Source: a virus. From it: 24,438 nt of DNA. This document shows, one piece after another, positions 20,056-24,438 of this stretch. Numbering within the stretch: position 1 is the stretch's first letter; the number at the start of each line of letters is the position of its first letter. Under the pieces are notes generated by a model, which was given only the letters and a program-made list of their open reading frames with translations, did no database searches and was not told where the DNA came from. A program made the translations under genes and the position numbers. The DNA lies in IMG/VR virus record IMGVR_UViG_3300033149_005434, positions 1 to 24,438 of that record; one strand, written 5' to 3'.

Positions 20056-20247
20056 TTATCTCACCCCCTTATATTTCTCTCTATCTTTCATTGAATCTAT
20101 CTGACTTGCAAGATCATCTGCATAATCTTCTGTTGCCTGCTGATAAACCTTAAATTGCAATTCCTTATCCAAATCATAAAACTCTTTATCATATTTTTCC
20201 ATTGCAAGCTCATCAGCCCGCTCTTGAATAGCTTCTTTATAATCCAT
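20056..20247 (-). CDS. Small hypothetical protein, 63 aa
   Basis: 63 residues, acidic and helical (YKEAIQERADELAMEKYDKEFYDLDKELQFKVYQQATEDYADDLASQ), ending KYKGVR. GGGGGAGG precedes the ATG. It is two bases from the preceding gene. No family is recognised. Confidence 0.55.
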   Translation of the reverse strand: MDYKEAIQERADELAMEKYDKEFYDLDKELQFKVYQQATEDYADDLASQIDSMKDREKYKGVR

Positions 20248-20249
20248 TA

Positions 20250-20606
20250 TTATACCTCCCCCTTTAATAAATTCTCTACAAACTCCCCCAAGTCTTCTGC
20301 TATCTCTTTCTCTACCCCATCGGGTATTAACTTTCCTTTATAGCCATTATGCTCAACGGGGATTCCTTTATACCCGAATTCCCAGAGAAAATGAGCAACG
20401 ATTTCTTCTCGTAGAGATAGAGATTTGTCTTTCTCTGCTTCCCCAACTGGCTCAAAAGAATGTTTACCATACCCAGCAAACATTAAATCATATTTCTCCG
20501 CTATCTCTTGAGCTTCCTCCTCATCTTTTGCCTCAAATGTAACACCTACATAAGAGGCTTTTGCTTCAGGCTCGCTTGCCATTCTTCCAAGTAATTTATA
20601 CCTCAT
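20250..20606 (-). CDS. Hypothetical protein, 118 aa
   Basis: 118 residues. An N-terminal alpha/beta part (MRYKLLGRMASEPEAKASYVGVTFEAKDEEEAQEIAEKYDLMFAGYG) is followed by FEPVGEAE, a helix (LREEIVAHFLWEFGYKGIP) and a C-terminal helix (IAEDLGEFVENLL). It overlaps the YopX-like gene by four bases. The segment F.A.DEEEA.EIA.KY is typical of small phage proteins of unknown function. Confidence 0.5.
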   Translation of the reverse strand: MRYKLLGRMASEPEAKASYVGVTFEAKDEEEAQEIAEKYDLMFAGYGKHSFEPVGEAEKDKSLSLREEIVAHFLWEFGYKGIPVEHNGYKGKLIPDGVEKEIAEDLGEFVENLLKGEV

Positions 20607-21001
20607 CCTTTTCCTCCTTTTAATTTTGGATTTTCGTAGATATTGCCGAGAATTTTACAGTTCGGTATAGCCGAAATCAGCATTTGATATTTTTTTGTCT
20701 TAAAGCAACCATCATTAAAAACTACAATATCTTTTTTATCTCGATTTTTTAAAGCCTTATAATATCCAGCTTGAAATTCAACTACATCCCCTTCATAAAT
20801 TTCCTTCCCATTTTTATCTTTGAGTCCTGTATATTCCACCCAAATCAATTTCTTGAAGTCTGTCTCATCAAAACATAAATAAGTTCCATCTTCCCAATCA
20901 AATTGTCCTTGTCCGTTTACGGGGTCTAAATCAGCCAAAGTAAAGGATTTAGACATCACCCTATATTCTTTATTCCATACTCTAAATTTTATTTCTCGCA
21001 T
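20603..21001 (-). CDS. YopX family protein
   Basis: 132 residues with the characteristic YopX layout: MREIKFRVWNKEYRVMSKSF at the start, WVEYTGLKDKNGKEIYEGDVV in the middle, then a beta barrel and IPNCKILGNIYENPKL at the end. YopX proteins are common in phages, notably of Bacillota, and their role is not established. It overlaps the downstream gene by four bases and has GAGGTG before the ATG. Confidence 0.85.
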   Translation of the reverse strand: MREIKFRVWNKEYRVMSKSFTLADLDPVNGQGQFDWEDGTYLCFDETDFKKLIWVEYTGLKDKNGKEIYEGDVVEFQAGYYKALKNRDKKDIVVFNDGCFKTKKYQMLISAIPNCKILGNIYENPKLKGGKG

Positions 21002-21002
21002 T

Positions 21003-21323
21003 TCAACACCTCTCTAAATCGTTTTCTCCGCCTTGTCTCCGCAGGTCATCCAAATAAGCCTGCTTCTTCGCAAAGTAGAGACTAATCTTATCCCCTAATT
21101 CTCGTAGCATCTTTTCAGGCATCACTACCTGCATTCCTTCTAACTCTTTAATTCTTTCTTTCAAATGAATATTTTCCATTCGCAAATCTTCAATTATCTC
21201 CCTATATTCATCTATTTTCTTCATAGCAATCCGAGCATCAATTGCAGCACATTGGGCATCTTCTGCGTTCAATGCATCCCTTCTACTGAGGTAATAATTT
21301 CCGTATAAATCATAGCCACCCAT
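21003..21323 (-). CDS. Coiled-coil hypothetical protein, about 106 aa
   Basis: From ATG 21323 (MGGYDLYGNYYLSRRDALNAED) with AGAGGAATA upstream; an ATG 51 bases earlier precedes this site and gives a Cys/Arg-rich extension that is not preferred. The centre is a coiled coil (IDEYREIIEDLRMENIHLKERIKELEGMQ) and the end is helical (LRELGDKISLYFAKKQAYLDDL). The function is unknown. Confidence 0.55.
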   Translation of the reverse strand: MGGYDLYGNYYLSRRDALNAEDAQCAAIDARIAMKKIDEYREIIEDLRMENIHLKERIKELEGMQVVMPEKMLRELGDKISLYFAKKQAYLDDLRRQGGENDLERC

Positions 21324-21337
21324 TATTCCTCTTCCTT

Positions 21338-21490
21338 TCAATCGTAGCAGACATCTAAATAGCCCGCTGCACACATACGATCTTCTATTTCCTCATCAGT
21401 TGAATCATAATCTTTAACATCTCTTCTGAATTCCTCAATTTCTTCTTTAGTTGGCTTTCTTTGACCGCAATAATAACCTATAAAAGACAT
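21338..21490 (-). CDS. Small acidic protein, 50 aa
   Basis: 50 residues starting MSFIGYYCGQRKPTKEEIEEF; the middle is acidic and helical, and the end has AAGYLDVCYD. AGGAGAAAAGA precedes the ATG. Three Cys and many acidic residues, no recognised family. Likely real from the ribosome site, composition and gap. Confidence 0.55.
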   Translation of the reverse strand: MSFIGYYCGQRKPTKEEIEEFRRDVKDYDSTDEEIEDRMCAAGYLDVCYD

Positions 21491-21505
21491 TCTTTTCTCC
21501 TTTCT

Positions 21506-21574
21506 TTAATCCATCCCGCTAATACAAACGGTTAGGATTATGATTATTGTTATGATAATTGTTAGTGCATACAT
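21506..21574 (-). CDS. Membrane microprotein, 22 aa
   Basis: The frame reads MYALTIIITIIIILTVCISG plus two residues, a single hydrophobic helix made mostly of Ile and Thr. GAGGAGGATTAGA lies just before the ATG, so the start is well supported despite the size. It would sit in the membrane. Possible roles are host inhibition or toxin-like action; no partner antitoxin is recognised. Confidence 0.45.
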   Translation of the reverse strand: MYALTIIITIIIILTVCISGMD

Positions 21575-21575
21575 T

Positions 21576-21776
21576 CTAATCCTCCTCTCCACAAGTGCCA
21601 TCGTTAACTATACGAGGCATCGGTGGTTTTATCTTTGTTAATCTTACCGGGTTTTCTTTTATAAAGTAATTTCCATTTCCATAATAGATTTTCTTTCCTT
21701 GTTTGCTCTGTAATCCTGTATCCTGTATCTTTTCAATTATACTTAATCTCTTAATTATCTCTTTGATTTTTTCCAT
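21576..21776 (-). CDS. Small basic hypothetical protein, 66 aa
   Basis: From ATG 21776 (MEKIKEIIKRLSIIEKIQDTG) with AAGGTGG upstream; an ATG 36 bases earlier precedes that site and is less likely. It ends with IYYGNGNYFIKENPVRLTKIKPPMPRIVNDGTCGEED. It overlaps the end of the HNH gene by 26 bases. No family is recognised. Confidence 0.5.
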   Translation of the reverse strand: MEKIKEIIKRLSIIEKIQDTGLQSKQGKKIYYGNGNYFIKENPVRLTKIKPPMPRIVNDGTCGEED

Positions 21777-22239
21777 CTTTTTCCACCTTTTCAATTGTGA
21801 TAAGATTATCATTTATGGGAATAAACTTTTGCATTCCTTCATCGGTAGTCATCCAGAAACCCCTATCTTCATTTCTCGGAATGCAGTCACTTTCTCCGTA
21901 GATAATCTCATCTTTAAGTATCACTTTAATTCTCACAAATTCCTCCTTTAAATCTAATTCAAAGGTTGAGATATCCTCCTTAAAATAGCCATCCATAAAC
22001 CATTCAAGAGGAAATCTTATCCTCTTTTCTCTGCTGCATTTTTTACAGCAGGTAAGTAAATTATCTACTGTAGTTTTCCCACCTCTGCACTTCGGAGTAG
22101 AATGGCAGAGGTAATTTGTCAATGAACCGCAGAATACACATTTGCCTCCGTCCCTTTTATTCACCTCCCTTCTTATCTTTCTGGGAATGTAGGAATCGCT
22201 ACTCCAACAGGAATAATCTTTTTTCTTTGTTACCCCCAT
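21751..22239 (-). CDS. HNH endonuclease
   Basis: 162 residues. The region 20-73 is an HNH domain: RREVNKRDGGKCVFCG with the first zinc CxxC (C34, C37), LCHSTPKCRGGKTTVDNLLTCCKKCSREK with H46, N60 and the second zinc pair (C64/C65, C68). The remainder (SDCIPRNEDRGFWMTTDEGMQK and strands) may be a DNA-recognition or regulatory tail. Roles include homing, packaging-linked cutting or host DNA attack; its place among early genes suggests a homing or recombination role. GGAGG precedes the ATG. Confidence 0.8.
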   Translation of the reverse strand: MGVTKKKDYSCWSSDSYIPRKIRREVNKRDGGKCVFCGSLTNYLCHSTPKCRGGKTTVDNLLTCCKKCSREKRIRFPLEWFMDGYFKEDISTFELDLKEEFVRIKVILKDEIIYGESDCIPRNEDRGFWMTTDEGMQKFIPINDNLITIEKVEKDGKNQRDN

Positions 22240-22241
22240 TG

Positions 22242-22556
22242 TCAGCCTCCTTTCATTCTCATTATAGCATTACTAATTGAGGCAAGGATAACTACGCTAA
22301 CCACCCATATTAGAGCTATCTTACTTAAAGCATTATATAAGGTTTGGTTTGAAAAATTAGGAAAATTTGGAGAGAAATTAGAAATTTCAGTTCCGATAAT
22401 ATATAAGTTGACTCCTTGAATTTTAGGGAAAAGGTAAGTTGGTAGGAAGTTTTGGGTGGTTAACATAAAATTATCCTTGCCTCTTTCAGGAGAAAAGAAT
22501 GTTTTAATGGAGGAGATCTCTCCCCGAATTATTCGTTGCCCTCCTTTCTTTATCAT
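22242..22556 (-). CDS. Membrane-anchored hypothetical protein, 104 aa
   Basis: 104 residues. The N-terminal part (GGQRIIRGEISSIKTFFSPERG) is a small polar region, then FLPTYLFPKIQGVNLYIIGTEIS, then a C-terminal hydrophobic segment (about 76-97: ALSKIALIWVVSVVILASISNAIM). AAGGAGAAAGGA precedes the ATG, immediately after a consensus promoter. It is the first gene of the long early transcript. It could be a host-takeover protein at the membrane; function unknown. Confidence 0.55.
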   Translation of the reverse strand: MIKKGGQRIIRGEISSIKTFFSPERGKDNFMLTTQNFLPTYLFPKIQGVNLYIIGTEISNFSPNFPNFSNQTLYNALSKIALIWVVSVVILASISNAIMRMKGG

Positions 22557-22583
22557 ATCCTTTCTCCTTAATTATTTTACTCT

Positions 22584-22611
22584 ATTATACTCTTTTTTGA
22601 AAATTTGTCAA
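22584..22611 (-). promoter_or_regulatory. Consensus promoter for the early leftward operon
   Basis: On the minus strand TTGACA (22611-22606), a 16-base spacer, and TATAAT (22589-22584) match the consensus fully. It overlaps the last codons of the HTH gene and precedes the 104-residue membrane-protein gene, so it is likely the main early promoter of the 15.75-22.6-kb block. Confidence 0.85.
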
Positions 22612-22763
22612 GTCTCCCATCTTTGCTTTCGGATTATTTGGTTAATTCTCTGGCGTGATAAGTTTAACAATCTACCAACATCAGCTTGTCTCCAACCTTC
22701 AACAAAGATAAAGTGTTTAATAAGTTTCCTTTTTGTTTCGTTTAACTTTTCTTCTTTTTCCAT
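22608..22763 (-). CDS. Small HTH protein, 51 aa, near-leaderless
   Basis: From ATG 22763 the protein is 51 residues: MEKEEKLNETKRKLIKHFIFVEGWRQ followed by a helix-turn-helix (QADVGRLLNLSRQRINQIIRK) that resembles a sigma region-4 or small regulator recognition helix. An upstream ATG (22826) lies beyond the promoter. The -10 box is nine bases before the ATG and no ribosome site fits, so the mRNA is nearly leaderless. Its promoter and the following early promoter are adjacent, which suggests autoregulation or control of the early operon. Confidence 0.65.
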   Translation of the reverse strand: MEKEEKLNETKRKLIKHFIFVEGWRQADVGRLLNLSRQRINQIIRKQRWET

Positions 22764-22772
22764 AGCATTTAC

Positions 22773-22801
22773 AATATAACATAATTTTATAGAAGTGTCA
22801 A
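22773..22801 (-). promoter_or_regulatory. Promoter for the HTH gene
   Basis: On the minus strand TTGACA (22801-22796), a 17-base spacer, and TATATT (22778-22773) give eleven of twelve consensus positions. The -35 box overlaps the end of the phosphoesterase gene. Transcription would start within about three bases of the HTH ATG. Confidence 0.8.
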
Positions 22802-23718
22802 GGGATGGAGGTAAATAATCTCCCATTGAAAATAAATTTATGTTTTATCACAGGCACTTGCTCTAAATGAAATAAATCCTTTTTACTAAAATAAGCAATA
22901 CTAAATCCCTGGGTCCAATTTGTAAAATCCAGATATTCTGCATCTAAAGAACACATACAGGGATTTTCATACCAACCAAAAGTGCCTTCCATATTTCTTA
23001 CTACGAAACTCCCACTACGATGAGCGTGTCCTATAATCCCACAACCTCCGTAACGCTCAAAATTTGCTTTAGCGGTCCAACCCGAATGCTTCCTAATAAT
23101 AAAGGAATGATGAATCTTTAATTTATGGTATCTAATGGGAGGATGTAGGTAAGAATAATAAGGGATATGCTTCTCTGGTAAGCCCAACAAACTTTCTATT
23201 TTTAAGCATCGTAATCCAAATAACTCAGGATTTCTCCGTAAGTGCTTCTCTAGTCTTGCCTCGTGATTCCCCTCAAGGAAAGTTATATCCTTTACATACT
23301 GTTGGATTCTCTCAATGATTCCGATTCCCAAATCAACCTCTTCTTGAAGGGAGGCTATCCTCTTGGGGTCTTTATCAAAATTACTGATAGAATAGCAATC
23401 TAAAAGGTCTCCCAGAATAAAGAGTTTATGAGGTTTGAAAAATTTTAGAAATTTCAGGAAGAGGCTAAAAAGAGCATAATCGTGGAAGGGAATATGGAAG
23501 TCTCCTATAAATACTACTCGCTCAAATTTCTCTTTTGCTTCAATCTCTCTTTTCTTCCATTCCTCATCTCTCCGCAACCATCTTATCTTTTCAGCGTTAA
23601 TATCAATACCAAAGAAACTTTTTATATTTTTGGATAATTCCTCATCGGTGTGTTCAAGATAGGAAGTTTTAATATAATCATATATAACAGGATGGTCTTG
23701 CCAGAATTTACTTCCCAA
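22798..23718 (-). CDS. Calcineurin-like metallophosphoesterase, TTG start
   Basis: 306 residues. The N-terminal 60 are extra (VIYDYIKTSYLEHTDEELSKNIKSFFG, possibly a DNA-binding helical domain). The enzyme has GDFHIPFH (72-79), GDLLDC (103-108), GNHE (150-153), H203/H204 and GHAHR (230-234), the full set of the two-metal calcineurin-like superfamily. Substrates in phages include nucleotides, nucleic-acid ends and proteins; none can be chosen here. The start is TTG with AAGGAGG five bases upstream. Confidence 0.85.
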   Translation of the reverse strand: MGSKFWQDHPVIYDYIKTSYLEHTDEELSKNIKSFFGIDINAEKIRWLRRDEEWKKREIEAKEKFERVVFIGDFHIPFHDYALFSLFLKFLKFFKPHKLFILGDLLDCYSISNFDKDPKRIASLQEEVDLGIGIIERIQQYVKDITFLEGNHEARLEKHLRRNPELFGLRCLKIESLLGLPEKHIPYYSYLHPPIRYHKLKIHHSFIIRKHSGWTAKANFERYGGCGIIGHAHRSGSFVVRNMEGTFGWYENPCMCSLDAEYLDFTNWTQGFSIAYFSKKDLFHLEQVPVIKHKFIFNGRLFTSIP

Positions 23719-24050
23719 ATTACCTCCTTATTCTTGTAGTATTGTTATTAATTAACCTTATTTTTTACCGAGTATAGTCTGCAATTTTTGTTCATTTTGC
23801 CTATCATAGTGGACAATATTCTACCTGTTCCAAAATGGAATGGGTTGCTACAAAGTTTAACAGTGCAATGCCATTAAAAGGATAAATATTGCTTATTTTA
23901 TCCTTATGAGAAGGATTATAGTATAGTTTAGAGTATTATAGTTTTATTATACTTTTAAGTATACTGTATTTCATTTCACGAACTCTTATTTATTAAGTGT
24001 TTATTAAACCGAATACATTATGTCCTTATTCCAATGTAGAATAAGTCTAT
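23719..24050. other. AT-rich intergenic region with repeats
   Basis: About 330 bases with no gene. It contains AAGGATAAA/TTTATCCTT (23878-23905, 9 bp), a third AAGGAT at 23911, a palindrome TATACTTTTAAGTATA (23948-23963), CTTATTC/GAATAAG (24025-24045), and repeated TATAGT words. Such clusters of short repeats in AT-rich DNA occur in phage origins and operator regions. Several TATAAT-like boxes are present on the minus strand but no convincing -35 box was found. Confidence 0.5.
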
Positions 24051-24284
24051 TCATTCATCTTCATTGTGTTTTAATAGAGAAGTTATATTCTTCCCATCAA
24101 TCCCCACAAGATATTGCTTTCCCTTGCAATCCACAAAAGCTAAAGTATTACTTTTTACTTTACTTCCATCTTCCAAAATTCTATCGCCATATTTTACCTT
24201 ATGCCTTTTCCCACAACGAAAACACTTAATAGTTTTTCCCAATTTTGGTAGTCTCGCTAATTCCTCATTGCCGATTGCTAACAC
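24051..24284 (-). CDS. Zinc-knuckle-containing phage protein, 77 aa, GTG start
   Basis: 77 residues with IKCFRCGKRH (CxxC) and FVDCKGKQY as a further Cys, then a beta part (LVGIDGKNITSLL). The start is GTG with AAGGAG upstream. It overlaps the edge gene by 20 bases. The pattern CFRCGK.H.V.YG..LEDG recurs in small phage proteins of unknown function; it may bind zinc. Confidence 0.6.
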   Translation of the reverse strand: MLAIGNEELARLPKLGKTIKCFRCGKRHKVKYGDRILEDGSKVKSNTLAFVDCKGKQYLVGIDGKNITSLLKHNEDE

Positions 24285-24438
24285 TATTTCTCCTTATTGG
24301 ATTATAGTCAAACTGACTTAACTGCTTCTTTTCTCTATCATTTATCCATTCCACAATCTCATTTATCTTTTCAGCCATTTCTTTAAGTTCTTCACGACCA
24401 ACTATTGGTTCTCCATTACCCCTCACAAATCTTATTTT
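24265..24438 (-). CDS. C-terminal part of a hypothetical protein, cut by window edge
   Basis: The frame is open from the window end to TGA at 24265-24267, 57 codons. It reads KIRFVRGNGEPIVGREEL and a helical segment (EMAEKINEIVEWINDREKKQ), then FDYNPIRRNSV. The start lies outside the window. No family is recognised. Confidence 0.5.
   Translation of the reverse strand, partial: KIRFVRGNGEPIVGREELKEMAEKINEIVEWINDREKKQLSQFDYNPIRRNSVSNRQ

Noticed and set aside
23719-24050. Strong promoter for the phosphoesterase gene
   Set aside because: Several TATAAT-like boxes occur but none has a matching -35 box at 16-18 bases.
1-24438. CRISPR array
   Set aside because: No set of regularly spaced, near-identical direct repeats of CRISPR size was seen.

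Overview
The window is a stretch of a tailed-phage (or prophage) genome. It is AT-rich, with strong AAGGAGG-type ribosome binding sites, frequent TTG and GTG starts, very short or overlapping gene junctions, and sigma70/sigmaA-type promoters (TTGACA-16/17-TATAAT). The head genes look like the SU10 type of podovirus-like phages: portal, scaffold, DUF5309/SU10-like capsid and a head-tail adaptor. The host is an AT-rich bacterium, possibly Bacillota or a related subsurface lineage; the sequence alone does not decide this. No integrase or recognisable lysogeny repressor is visible, but both ends of the window are open.

Layout. (1) From about 14.3 kb down to 1, minus strand: the late/virion block. 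In transcription order it holds small and large terminase, two small genes, a long control region (10547-11066), an HExxH metallopeptidase, two basic proteins, a LAGLIDADG homing endonuclease inserted at the start of a DUF3008-like gene, portal, two small helical proteins, scaffold, major capsid protein, a C2H2 zinc-finger protein, a 422-residue beta-rich virion protein, a glycosyltransferase, small virion proteins, adaptor and fibre-like proteins, the last cut by the window edge. (2) 14.38-15.75 kb, plus strand: the only rightward operon, six small genes behind a consensus promoter. Its RNA would be unusually rich in perfect hairpins. (3) 15.75-22.8 kb, minus strand: the early/middle replication and recombination block. 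It holds RusA, a replication-initiator-like protein, a putative annealing protein, YopX, an HNH nuclease, zinc ribbons, membrane microproteins, a tRNA-Glu, a GC-rich structured element and an HTH regulator. (4) 22.8-24.4 kb: a calcineurin-like phosphoesterase, a 330-bp AT-rich repeat region, and two further genes, one cut by the edge.

The most interesting signals are not protein genes. First, at 10636-10892 a consensus minus-strand promoter is followed by a 12-bp hairpin whose loop begins with the exact anti-Shine-Dalgarno sequence CCTCCTTT, and then by two strong intrinsic terminators. The first terminator buries an AAAAGGAGG ribosome site and the start of an 18-residue leader peptide. This reads as a small SD-targeting RNA, an attenuator for the late genes, or both. 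Second, a GC-rich (about 62 %) element at 18951-19063, closed by an 11-bp perfect stem, stands out from its AT-rich surroundings. Third, the whole rightward operon carries strong hairpins inside its reading frames. Fourth, the homing endonuclease gene begins with the same MPAKSK codons as the gene it interrupts and brings a new ribosome site and GTG start for that gene.
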